Shown here one piece after another: positions 31,131-38,206 of a DNA stretch of 38,206 nucleotides; the first letter of the stretch is position 1, and every line of letters begins with the position of its first letter. The notes beneath the pieces were generated by a model, which was not told the DNA's origin, searched no databases, and worked only from the letters and a program-made list of their open reading frames with translations. The stretch is from Planctomycetota bacterium. GTDB taxonomy: Bacteria; Planctomycetota; Planctomycetia; Planctomycetales; Planctomycetaceae. The position numbers and the translations under genes were made by a program. The stretch lies in the NCBI GenBank assembly GCA_016872645.1, contig VGZH01000055.1, positions 1-38,206 on the forward strand. Reading direction: 5' to 3'.

Positions 31131-33401
31131 TCACGCTCTCCGCTGGCCTGCAATGCCAGCCAGCGTCTTCCCGAACGGTTGAGCGTGCTCTCGGCGGGAG
31201 CGTTCGCATACGATAGAAAATCGGTCTTCGATGATGACTGGCGGAGAAATCGTTTGCATCGAAAACGGATTGCTGGGCATCCCGTCAATCAGCAGCCGGG
31301 CATAGGCGGTGTATTTCGGGAGATTGGTCAGGTCTTGGGATTTCAACTGGCCGGGGTGTTTGCTCAGTTGCTCGGCGAGAACTTCAGCGTCGTCGGCACC
31401 AACTTGAAAAGCAATGATCGAACCCACGTTTCCGAACACGGCGTCGGCAGTCGAATCATCCAGTTGTTTGAGGTATTGGTGAGCGATGGTCAGGTTCAGC
31501 CGATACTTGCGAGCTTCGCTCAAGATGGATGCGAACGAACTGGTCGTGAAGTTTTGGAACTCGTCAATGTAGAGGTGGAAGTCAAAGCGTTGCTCTTCGG
31601 GGACATCTGCCCGCGTCATCGCGGCTTGCTGAATCGCCGTTACGAGAAACGCTCCGAGCAGCGTGGCGTTGTCTTCGCCGACTCGGCCTTTGCTCAGATT
31701 GACGATCAGCACTTTGCTTTGGTCCATGATCTCGCGCAGGTTCAACGACCGATCCGCTTGGCTGACGATGGCTCGCATGGTGCGGTTGGTCAGGAACGGC
31801 CGAATCTTGTTCTGAATCGCGGCCACGGCCTCGGTGCGATAGCGGTCGTCCCAATTGGCGAACTCGTGCAACCAAAAACTGCGAACCACGTCGTCTTGAA
31901 TCTTCGGCACGATCAACTCGCGGTAACTTCGTTCTGCGAGCAGTCGCATCAACTCCAACATCGTGCCGCCTTGCTCAACCGTGGCGAACACGGCGTTGCG
32001 GAGCGTGTCCTCCAGCCGCGGCCCCCAAGAATCGTGGAGCTTCTTGAATGCGGACACGACACCGGACGTGACTTGGTCGATCAGAGCATCATCACGACAG
32101 GCAAGCGGATTGAAGGACACGGCGAAGTCTCGATCGCCAGCATCGAACAAGATCACGTCGTTCGTCCGCTGTTTCGGCATCGTGCGGATGATCGCCGTCG
32201 CGAGGTCGCCATGCGGATCAATGAGGCAAACGCCATGTCCGGCCTCGATGCCCGCATGGATCTGGTTGAGCAAGAGCGTCGTCTTACCCATGCCTGTCTT
32301 GCCGACAACGTACAAGTGCCGGCGACGGTCTTCCTGGGCGATACCGATGACGCGACGATCCTCGCGAAAGTGGACGCGGCCGACGATGACCGCCCCCGCT
32401 TCTGTTCCTGAATAGAACTTGGCTGGGACTTCAAGTTCGGCGAACTCTGTCGTCTGCATCTGCTCGGCGAGAACGGTCGCCGTGGGCGGATGCCACAGCG
32501 TCGCGAGTTCTTCATGCGACAAGAGAAAACTGCGACCGCTTTGCGGCTTCAACCGACCACGCCGAAACGGACCAAGGCGGAACATTCCGAGCCGCGATCG
32601 CGTGAATGCTCCGAACGCTCCTGCCAGTGAGTGCAAACGATCTCTGGCTCGCTCAACGTCATGTCCCAGCACGATGACGCTCAATCGAATGCGAGCCTCG
32701 AACAAGTGTCCCCCCAACTTGTCGCTCGCGGCTTGCAAATCCGCTTCGCGTTCGTGAGTGCGGCTCGTCGATGTGACGAGCGTGTTGCCGACGGAGTGGC
32801 CCTCCGACCGAACTGCAAAGAGTCCGATGATCCACGCGAGCGGCCACGTCAGTCGGCGTGTGATGTGCCGAGCATAGAAGACGGCCAAGCGGTAATGATG
32901 ATGAAAGAACGGGCGGTCGAGCCGATGCACGGCTTTCATCGCAGCATGGCAACGCCGATGACTTGCCGGTCGAACTTCGACTTCGACTCGACAACACGTC
33001 GATTCGTCTTGCTTGATCGCTCGCAAGATGCCGTTGATCGGATCAGCGAAGTTGCGATTGAGTTGGTCCTCGAATTGTCCGTGTCGAAGAATCGGGAACA
33101 GTTCGGGAACGAGCGTTAGCTCAGCGGAATAGGTCTCGTGTTCCGCTGAATTCAATGACGATACCACTGACTCAGCGGTTGTGACGGAACACTGCGGATA
33201 ATTCGCTGTGATCGGCCCGCAGACGAGTTGTTCAAGCTCTTTGGGGAATTCAAAGAACAAACCAACTCGGTTTTGCGATGATCCGAACCCGAAGACGATG
33301 GGCTGATGCTGGTGGTTCGCCTGATGAATCGCCGCGAGCGCCTTCTCCATGTATCGAGGGCCACGTTCGTTCGTCGCCGGTGCGGCCAGATTTTTCAGCA
33401 C
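31131..33401 (-). CDS. Large type IV coupling / DNA-transfer ATPase
   Basis: A 756-residue protein (GTG 33401; an ATG 16 codons on is possible). The first 330 residues form an N-terminal domain with a possible membrane segment (LTWPLAWIIGLFAV) and a basic Arg-rich stretch. The ATPase core has Walker A GKTGMGKTTLLLNQ (about 367-380), LIDPHGDLATAI and Walker B FHLYIDEFQNF (about 606-616). SEARKYRLNLTIAHQYLKQL follows, as in TraG/VirD4 and DUF87-type proteins. It is larger than, and not closely related to, the ATPase at 4028-5872. It is downstream of a replication-relaxation gene, as in region 1. The HNH pair follows it. Confidence 0.82.
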   Translation of the reverse strand: MLKNLAAPATNERGPRYMEKALAAIHQANHQHQPIVFGFGSSQNRVGLFFEFPKELEQLVCGPITANYPQCSVTTAESVVSSLNSAEHETYSAELTLVPELFPILRHGQFEDQLNRNFADPINGILRAIKQDESTCCRVEVEVRPASHRRCHAAMKAVHRLDRPFFHHHYRLAVFYARHITRRLTWPLAWIIGLFAVRSEGHSVGNTLVTSTSRTHEREADLQAASDKLGGHLFEARIRLSVIVLGHDVERARDRLHSLAGAFGAFTRSRLGMFRLGPFRRGRLKPQSGRSFLLSHEELATLWHPPTATVLAEQMQTTEFAELEVPAKFYSGTEAGAVIVGRVHFREDRRVIGIAQEDRRRHLYVVGKTGMGKTTLLLNQIHAGIEAGHGVCLIDPHGDLATAIIRTMPKQRTNDVILFDAGDRDFAVSFNPLACRDDALIDQVTSGVVSAFKKLHDSWGPRLEDTLRNAVFATVEQGGTMLELMRLLAERSYRELIVPKIQDDVVRSFWLHEFANWDDRYRTEAVAAIQNKIRPFLTNRTMRAIVSQADRSLNLREIMDQSKVLIVNLSKGRVGEDNATLLGAFLVTAIQQAAMTRADVPEEQRFDFHLYIDEFQNFTTSSFASILSEARKYRLNLTIAHQYLKQLDDSTADAVFGNVGSIIAFQVGADDAEVLAEQLSKHPGQLKSQDLTNLPKYTAYARLLIDGMPSNPFSMQTISPPVIIEDRFSIVCERSRREHAQPFGKTLAGIAGQRRA

Positions 33402-33420
33402 GTTCCCAGCATACCAAAAA

Positions 33421-33462
33421 AGCCGCCCCGATTCGGTCTGCGTGGCCTAACGCGAGGCGGCT
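33421..33462 (-). terminator. Intrinsic terminator of the replication-relaxation gene
   Basis: On the minus strand AGCCGCC (33462-33456) pairs with GGCGGCT (33427-33421), followed directly by TTTTTT. It lies 109 bp after the leftward gene ending at 33571 and 20 bp before the coupling ATPase start, so the two may be separately transcribed. Confidence 0.65.
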
Positions 33463-33570
33463 CTCGCGGACGTTTCAAAATCCGGCGGCCTCGTTCATCA
33501 TCCCGATGGGAGAATGGAGACGGCGTAGTACCCGACTCAAGGCGTCGGCAGAACTCGCGAGACATCCAAA

Positions 33571-34479
33571 TTAGCAAACAAAGTTTCGCAGCGCCACGGC
33601 CTCCTTCAATCGAACCGGTGAAATCAGAAACGATGCGGTCGGATGAAAATTGACGAGTGCTTGCCACTCGCCAGCATGATCGACAAACAACGGCTTTCTC
33701 ACTGCGTCCGCTTCCGCAAGGTACGCATCCTGAGTGGCAGCGTAGAAAAGACGACGATCTCGATTCCTGATCACCGCATTTGCGAGTGACAGCATGTGAT
33801 AGGCTCGGTCCAGAGACTTTGTCAGGAACGCAACTCGGAACGCCGGCTTGGGGCCGACGCGACCGGTTCTCGCCCAGCCGCGCAGAACCGAGTCTTGATA
33901 AGCGTCGTAGCCGAGCAATTTGTTCTTGATGCTCTGATGGCTGAACGAGTCGATTGGCTCCGTGCTGTTGTCGATCTCGAACAAGACGTGAAAGAACTTG
34001 CCGCCGCTCGAAAACTCGAAGTGGCAGTCGGGCATCTGCGTTTGCTCGCCCGCATCCAAGACAAGCTCGTTCTCGCGGTGAAAGCGGGAAATTTCGACAC
34101 GATGCTCGTGAGCGGCCACCAGCGTATGCACGATGATCTCGGCGACGGTCAGCGTGTGAACGAATCGCGACGGAGCGATCTCGCTGAAAAAGCTGCGGGG
34201 CGGCATCTCGGCCGATTCGCCGTGCTCCAGCCGGAAGCCTTCGGGCGTGAGTTTGTAATAGCTGAGCAACCCGCCCACGGCGGTTGCCGTGAAGGCTCGC
34301 ACGAGTCCGGCTTCGGCCAGCGTTTGCAGTCGCTCGCGGACTCGGCGGTCGTCCAGAAACGGCTCTGGAAACGTGCGACTCGCGTTGAGCACGAGTTTCT
34401 TGGTGACGGGCGTGCGGCCGAGCAGCCGCAGCAGCGCGTGATCACGCGGCGCGAGGATGATTCGATTGGAATTTGCCAT
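33571..34479 (-). CDS. Replication-relaxation family protein (second copy)
   Basis: A 302-residue protein with LAPRDHALLRLLGRTPVTKKLVLNAS at the N-terminus (winged helix) and LQTLAEAGLVRAFTATAVGG. The SRFVHTLTVAEIIVHTLVA segment and a GKFFHVLFEIDNSTEPIDSF strand-loop match the layout of the copy at 3113-4024 (FEIDCSSEGRKQ). It precedes the large coupling ATPase on the same strand. It is divergent from the primase gene, with 49 bp between the chosen starts. The same pair occurs in two distinct versions in this window. Confidence 0.72.
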   Translation of the reverse strand: MANSNRIILAPRDHALLRLLGRTPVTKKLVLNASRTFPEPFLDDRRVRERLQTLAEAGLVRAFTATAVGGLLSYYKLTPEGFRLEHGESAEMPPRSFFSEIAPSRFVHTLTVAEIIVHTLVAAHEHRVEISRFHRENELVLDAGEQTQMPDCHFEFSSGGKFFHVLFEIDNSTEPIDSFSHQSIKNKLLGYDAYQDSVLRGWARTGRVGPKPAFRVAFLTKSLDRAYHMLSLANAVIRNRDRRLFYAATQDAYLAEADAVRKPLFVDHAGEWQALVNFHPTASFLISPVRLKEAVALRNFVC

Positions 34480-34528
34480 GCGTTTCGGAAGCAGCGTAAC
34501 ATCGTCCGCATACTTCTCCGATTGCCGA

Positions 34529-35752
34529 ATGAACCAACCTCGTGGTTTCGTGAATGTTGACCAGCTACAGGCTCAGACAACACTCGAAGACGCCGCATTG
34601 AAATGCGGAGTGACGTTGAACACGACCGGCTCCGGTTCCGAAGTTCGGATCGACTGTCCGTTCGGTTGTCCTGGCGATCACGTTAGCCGCAAAGAAATCT
34701 CGATCAACACGACGAATGCCGAAAAGGTCTTCTGTTGTCACGCCTATCAATGTCAGTTTCGTGGAAACATGCTCGCTCTGATGCACGGCTGGCTCAACGG
34801 CCGCAAGCCCAGCGACGGCAAGCTACGCGGTGCGGAATTCCAACGTGTTCGTGACGTGCTCTCGAATCAAACGCAGATTGCGTCGCAATCCCGCGTCGTA
34901 GCAACGCCCACCACGACAGCAAATGCGGACGATGCCGTCGCTGAATCTGACACGGCCAGCAACGTGCCCTTGATTGACGCGGACAACGAAGCTGTTCGCG
35001 AGTTGGCGAACATCGACGCAAAGTTCGTCGTGGAGATCGCCACGATGAATCCGGCGGCGTCTGCGTACATCCGCCGTCATCCGTGCCTCACGCCGGAGTC
35101 GATGCGAAAGTGGCGAGCCGGTTACTTCCCGCACGACGGCGGCGGAGACAAACGGGGGTGGAGTCTTCGCGGTCACATCGTCTATCCGGTCTGCTCCGAA
35201 GACGGCAAAGTGCTCGCCTGGGTGGGCCGTGATCCGCAATTTGAGCAGAAGCAAACCGAGTTTGACTCGATTCGCCCCGAACTTCGCGGCGGCAAGCCCT
35301 TGCCGATGAAGCACAAATTTCCGAAGGGCTTTCATCGCGGTCAGGAACTCTTCGGCCAGCAAGCCAGCCGTCTGAAAGAACCTGGCTATCGTGAGGCCAT
35401 CGCTCGGCACGGAATCGTTGTCGTCGAGGGCTTCAACGACGTGATCGGCTTGGACAATCTCGGCGTGCCGGCCATCGCGATCTGCTCGAATCGCATCACG
35501 GAAGCTCAAGTCGCGAAGATCACCGGCTGGGCAGAGCAACTCGCCGGCCGCAAGGTGACGTTACTTTTCGACTGCGAACAAACCGGCGATGACGGGGCGA
35601 AAGATGCGTTGTGGCTGTTCGCTCAACGTGGACTCGACGTTCGGCTCGGTTGGTCGCAGTCGATGCACGGTGCGGCGTTCAAAGGACGCCAGCCGGAAAG
35701 CCTCGCTTCGTCCGAGTGGAGCAATCTCGTTCGCTCCGCGACGGAGCGTTGA
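34529..35752 (+). CDS. CHC2 zinc-finger / Toprim primase-like protein
   Basis: The chosen ATG at 34529 gives 407 residues; an upstream start at 34457 would overlap the divergent gene. Residues about 38-85 form a zinc ribbon (IDCPFGCPGDHVSRKE, then VFCCHAYQCQFRGNML) like CHC2 primases. A helical middle domain (PCLTPESMRKWRAGYFPHD) precedes a Toprim fold, with the Glu in VVVEGFNDVIGL (about 298-309) and the acidic pair in LLFDCEQTGDDG (about 345-356). The second acid is Glu rather than the usual Asp (D-x-E). DnaG-like proteins of this size occur on plasmids, where they prime replication or transferred strands. Confidence 0.85.
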   Translation: MNQPRGFVNVDQLQAQTTLEDAALKCGVTLNTTGSGSEVRIDCPFGCPGDHVSRKEISINTTNAEKVFCCHAYQCQFRGNMLALMHGWLNGRKPSDGKLRGAEFQRVRDVLSNQTQIASQSRVVATPTTTANADDAVAESDTASNVPLIDADNEAVRELANIDAKFVVEIATMNPAASAYIRRHPCLTPESMRKWRAGYFPHDGGGDKRGWSLRGHIVYPVCSEDGKVLAWVGRDPQFEQKQTEFDSIRPELRGGKPLPMKHKFPKGFHRGQELFGQQASRLKEPGYREAIARHGIVVVEGFNDVIGLDNLGVPAIAICSNRITEAQVAKITGWAEQLAGRKVTLLFDCEQTGDDGAKDALWLFAQRGLDVRLGWSQSMHGAAFKGRQPESLASSEWSNLVRSATER

Positions 35753-36069
35753 GCTAGCTCGGCGTCCCACGCCGCCGTGCCCTCCGGGCACATTCCGAGT
35801 CGATGCGCGTCCGTGGTGGCTCCGCCACCAACGCAGCGGACGCGACGATGTGGACGACGTAGTGGCGTGGCTCGCCGCGTGACTCACGCGAGCGAGTCGT
35901 TCTGCTCCGCAGCCGATCAGGCCGTGGGCCTGAGTGGTGCGGGGCCACGTCGCAGCCGTCGCTTCGACGGCGTCGCGACCCCAGGGCAGGAGCCGCGTCG
36001 GTCGCGAGTTACGAGTCGCCAGCGTGTCGGATGCCCTGGGGTCGCGGCGCAGCCATGCGACGTGGCCCC
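35735..36069. other. GC-rich hairpin cluster and nested stem, candidate origin or structured RNA
   Basis: Short hairpins with 3-base loops occur in series: CGCTCCG-CGA-CGGAGCG at the primase stop, CGGCGT-CCC-ACGCCG, TGCCC-TCC-GGGCA and TGGTGGC-TCC-GCCACCA (about 35735-35840). A larger structure follows: GGGGCCACGTCGCA (35941-35954) pairs perfectly with 36056-36069. Inside it GCGACCCCAGGGCA (35975-35988) pairs perfectly with 36032-36045, next to CCGTCG-CTT-CGACGG. No gene is convincing from 35753 to 36372. The place between primase and RepA suits an origin. Confidence 0.55.
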
Positions 36070-36372
36070 CTCGAAGCGTGGACGTTCTCGGCTTCCACAA
36101 GCCGTGTCGTCGGTCGAACTCCGTTCGCCCTGCGTTCGCCACACTCGGCGATCATTCGGCGAACCGGCGGCGATCGTCGCTCGCACGTTTCACCGCATTT
36201 TTGGAATCCGGCAAGCGGCGGACTTTTTTACTCCGCCTTGTCGTTCAAATTCTTGGGCTTGTCGTATCAATTCATTTTCAAGCAACGAGCGAATGCCCGT
36301 CTCGGTTTGCTAACAGATAGTTTGAAAACAATCTTTTGGCGTGACGGTTCAAAACGATGATGTTGGCTTTGG

Positions 36373-36555
36373 TCAGCGATTCTTGCGGAGTTCGATCGAA
36401 GAAAAACCGTCCGCCAAGTCCACCAGAGAGACTCGAAAACCATTCGGAGAGTCCACCAGTTGAGGTTGGAAATCGTCTGCGGAGTCCACCTGCGTCTGAT
36501 TCAACTTGGTCGGCTCAACGACTGTCCGAGTCGCGTCGGGCCATCGCTTTGCCAC
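36373..36555 (-). CDS. Possible 60-residue product with 11-residue repeats, overlapping the RepA end
   Basis: Starting at ATG 36555 inside the RepA 3' end in another frame, this frame reads on past the RepA stop. It contains three 11-residue repeats with VDSADDF, VDSPNGF and VDLADGF spaced exactly 33 bp apart. Several changes between units are at third codon positions (GGT TTT, GAT TTC), which hints at protein-level selection. It may be a separate small protein, a frameshifted RepA tail, or iteron-like DNA that happens to be open. Confidence 0.35.
   Translation of the reverse strand: MAKRWPDATRTVVEPTKLNQTQVDSADDFQPQLVDSPNGFRVSLVDLADGFSSIELRKNR
36418..36516. repeat. Three 33-bp periodic repeats downstream of repA
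   Basis: GTCCACC(A/T)G begins at 36418, 36451 and 36484, exactly 33 bp apart, with more variable sequence between. The 33-bp period equals about three helical turns and eleven codons. It may be an iteron set for RepA or coding repeats. Confidence 0.6.
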
Positions 36556-37961
36556 TCAGGATGTTCTTGCCGGAAGCGATTCAGGAAATGAGTTCGTGTG
36601 AACTGATGGGCTTGCTCCCGGCACTCGTTGACGGAACGCCCGGATTTTTGAAGATCGTCGATTAGGCGTGACATCACGCCGTCAAACGCTTCGCGGGCTT
36701 CGTCTCGCAGATATTCCTCGAACGCATCGTCTTCGGATCGGAAAATCTGTGACTTGGCTTTCACTTGCTCTCGCTGTCGAGCAAGTTCCTGCTTGCGGAG
36801 TTCATGCCACCAGTCGGGTGGCGTGCGGCGCGATTCCTTGGCGGCTTTCAAGTTGTCGATGAAATACGCCTGCGGACTGTTCGTGAAGAAAGTTTCGCCT
36901 TGGCGTTCCCGTGCCGCGAGTGTGATGTCCGCCCACTGTTCGATCATCCGGGGAGAGTATTGGCTGATGACACGAGCAATCGTGCGATCATCCAAACCGA
37001 TGGTCTTGAGCGGCTCATACAGGGGCGAGTCGGTCGGCTCGGCGCTTCGTTCGTTTCCTTGGGTGTCGAATCTCGGACCACGCAAAAGTTGAAAAACATA
37101 TTGGCCTTTCGATTGCTTCCGAAAAAGGTGACGGGCATCGGTCTCGCCGGCTGGGAGTAGGACGATCTCGGCCTTTCGCAACTGCTCGATGCAATGTGCG
37201 ACCTTCCAACGGAGTGGTGTGGTCTCCGTCGTGGCTGCGAAACCGAGCACGTCCACGGCGACGTGTCGCAAGTTGAGTGCGGGCGTCTCTTCCGCCCGCC
37301 AAAACAGTTTCTTGAGGAATAGATACAACCGCCGAGCGGCGGGACTGAGTTGCCGATAGACGCCCAAGTCGAACCGCAACGCCCCGCCCGTCGCACGAGC
37401 GAGTTCAAAAAAGAGCGAGTCCCAAACGAACCTCCATGCGCGGCCGGAGTCATCGCCGAGCGGTAGGGTGTAGCTCAGGAATCCGAACGAGACGGCCCGA
37501 TGTTCGCCGCGAATCGGGTCGTAGAAATAGTCGTTCTGATAGCGGATGCCGGCGAGCCGTTTGATGGCAGCTCGGAACAACTCAAACTCGCGACCGCCTT
37601 TGTTGCTGCCGCCGATGATGCCCAGCCGTCGCAAGCAGAAGTACGGCGTCGCCATGAACTCGGCACTCGGTTCCGTCTGTGATATCGCGAGGGAAAGCAG
37701 TCCCCATAAATAAAGTTCATCGTGTGCCGAGAGTCCCTCCAATCCACCGATGCGAACGGCGGCTTTCTTCCGATTGCGACTCTTGTCCGTGAAGAAGTAG
37801 GACGTTTCAAAAATGAAGTTCGGTTTGAGCGAGACTTCCGAGTCGAGCGGGCAAAGAGCGTGCTCAACGAGACTCAGTTGGGCATTCGCTGTTGAGAGTG
37901 AGCGATGACTGTGTGGCCGAACCGGAACGCGGCTGTGCATCTCGATGACGGACGATACCAC
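36501..37961 (-). CDS. repA: Plasmid replication initiator protein (RepA type)
   Basis: A 486-residue protein, from GTG 37961, or 479 from ATG 37940. The first half is typical of replication initiator A proteins with two winged helices: NFIFETSYFFTDKSRN, HDELYLWGLLSLAISQ, RFVWDSLFFELARATGG, YRQLSPAARRLYLFLKKLFWR. The second half has VAHCIEQLRKAEIVLLPAGE. The C-terminal third is charged and helical (WWHELRKQELARQREQVKAKSQ), possibly for protein contacts. It is divergent from parA, the usual plasmid backbone layout. Repeats at 36418-36516 overlap and follow its 3' end. Such proteins open the origin and load the host helicase. Confidence 0.88.
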   Translation of the reverse strand: MVSSVIEMHSRVPVRPHSHRSLSTANAQLSLVEHALCPLDSEVSLKPNFIFETSYFFTDKSRNRKKAAVRIGGLEGLSAHDELYLWGLLSLAISQTEPSAEFMATPYFCLRRLGIIGGSNKGGREFELFRAAIKRLAGIRYQNDYFYDPIRGEHRAVSFGFLSYTLPLGDDSGRAWRFVWDSLFFELARATGGALRFDLGVYRQLSPAARRLYLFLKKLFWRAEETPALNLRHVAVDVLGFAATTETTPLRWKVAHCIEQLRKAEIVLLPAGETDARHLFRKQSKGQYVFQLLRGPRFDTQGNERSAEPTDSPLYEPLKTIGLDDRTIARVISQYSPRMIEQWADITLAARERQGETFFTNSPQAYFIDNLKAAKESRRTPPDWWHELRKQELARQREQVKAKSQIFRSEDDAFEEYLRDEAREAFDGVMSRLIDDLQKSGRSVNECREQAHQFTRTHFLNRFRQEHPEWQSDGPTRLGQSLSRPS

Positions 37962-38012
37962 AATCGCCGCGCAGCGCTCATTGACGCGGAAAACAAACGA
38001 TGTCCTGTTCGT

Positions 38013-38036
38013 GAAAGTTTCTCGGAGAAAGTTTCT
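38013..38036. promoter_or_regulatory. 14-bp tandem direct repeat upstream of parA
   Basis: GAAAGTTTCT occurs at 38013-38022 and 38027-38036, a 14-bp period, in the 142-bp gap between the divergent repA and parA genes. A TTGACG hexamer (38036-38041) follows and could be a -35 element for parA, although no good -10 is seen. The repeats may bind RepA or ParA. Confidence 0.45.
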
Positions 38037-38103
38037 TGACGAGCCAATGAAGTGCGTTGCATGTCAATCGGGCAATTGTGCAAGTTGTGGTAATCTCGTA
38101 GCC

Positions 38104-38206
38104 GTGCCTGAGCCAATCGCGCGTCGAGCCACCGTCATCACGTCACTCAACCTCAAGGGCGGAGTTGGCAAGACTCACGCTTGCTGGTTGATCGCCGGTG
38201 TCTGCC
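38104..38206 (+). CDS. parA: ParA-family partition ATPase, N-terminal fragment (continues past the window)
   Basis: The visible 34 residues start at GTG 38104 and contain VITSLNLKGGVGKTHACWLI, the deviant Walker A of ParA/Soj ATPases with both lysines (KGGVGKT). ParA works with a centromere-binding ParB to segregate plasmids. The divergent repA upstream supports the plasmid role. No ribosome site stands out, and a downstream start cannot be excluded. Confidence 0.85.
   Translation, partial: MPEPIARRATVITSLNLKGGVGKTHACWLIAGVC

Larger units (their letters stand above)
26241..38206. mobile_element. Plasmid- or ICE-like replication and transfer region, open to the right
   Basis: This stretch contains two DNA methylase genes, an XRE repressor, a DUF2958 gene, an HNH nuclease, a coupling ATPase, a replication-relaxation protein, a CHC2/Toprim primase, a plasmid RepA and the start of ParA. 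RepA and ParA are divergent, a normal plasmid backbone layout. The left boundary is placed after the last chromosome-like gene and is inferred. It may be an integrated plasmid or the distal half of the element that starts at tRNA-Arg. Confidence 0.5.

Noticed and set aside
36418-36516. Possible CRISPR array from 33-bp periodicity
   Set aside because: There are only three units with an 8-9 bp conserved core and no long identical repeat or unique spacers; no cas genes are present.

Overview
The window carries chromosomal, mobile and plasmid-type segments of a moderately GC-rich bacterium. The left edge is ordinary chromosome: the end of ilvH, then ilvC, then a tRNA-Arg(CCG). The mix of genes suggests a planctomycete-like bacterium: paired replication-relaxation and coupling-ATPase genes, E1/JAB genes on a mobile element, a split NB-ARC regulator, and a hydroxylase fused to a thioredoxin-fold domain. 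This assignment is an inference from gene content; no marker gene in the window proves it.

Region 1 (about 1524-15060) looks like an element integrated at the tRNA. It starts with a tyrosine integrase right after the tRNA and an excisionase-like gene converging on it. Then comes a long leftward gene series: an unknown 73-aa protein, an E2-like protein, a 17-codon reading frame with a terminator hairpin, a JAMM isopeptidase, an E1/ThiF-like enzyme, a membrane-anchored unknown, a duplicated P-loop mini-protein, a VirD4/TraD-like ATPase, a replication-relaxation protein and the excisionase. Divergent from it is an XRE/NB-ARC NTPase that stops after its winged helix. It is followed by three paralogous proteins, one of which carries the TPR-like region that such proteins normally have in cis. 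A strongly structured non-coding region (12964-13370) comes next. The last part is a second tyrosine recombinase with a dif-like 28-bp site beside its start, and a small conserved-looking protein.

Region 2 (about 15188-26158) reads like resident or cargo metabolism. It has an NtrB/NtrC-type two-component pair coupled to an rfbD-like reductase gene, a sugar C-methyltransferase, a glycosyltransferase fused to a CmcI-like domain, a small membrane protein, a peroxiredoxin-fold/prolyl-hydroxylase fusion, and a CBS-domain CorC/HlyC membrane protein.

Region 3 (26241-38206, open to the right) is again plasmid- or ICE-like. It holds a D12-class adenine methylase, an N-6 methylase lacking its catalytic motif, an XRE repressor with a palindromic operator, a DUF2958 protein, an HNH nuclease with a small partner, and a second coupling-ATPase plus replication-relaxation pair. 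It ends with a CHC2/Toprim primase, a structured non-coding stretch, a plasmid-type RepA and the start of a ParA.

The most interesting material is the ubiquitin-like conjugation module embedded in a transfer-gene operon, the split STAND system with three paralogous partners, the nested-stem region at 12964-13370, and the dif-like site beside the second recombinase. No relaxase (MOB) gene, CRISPR array or rRNA was seen.
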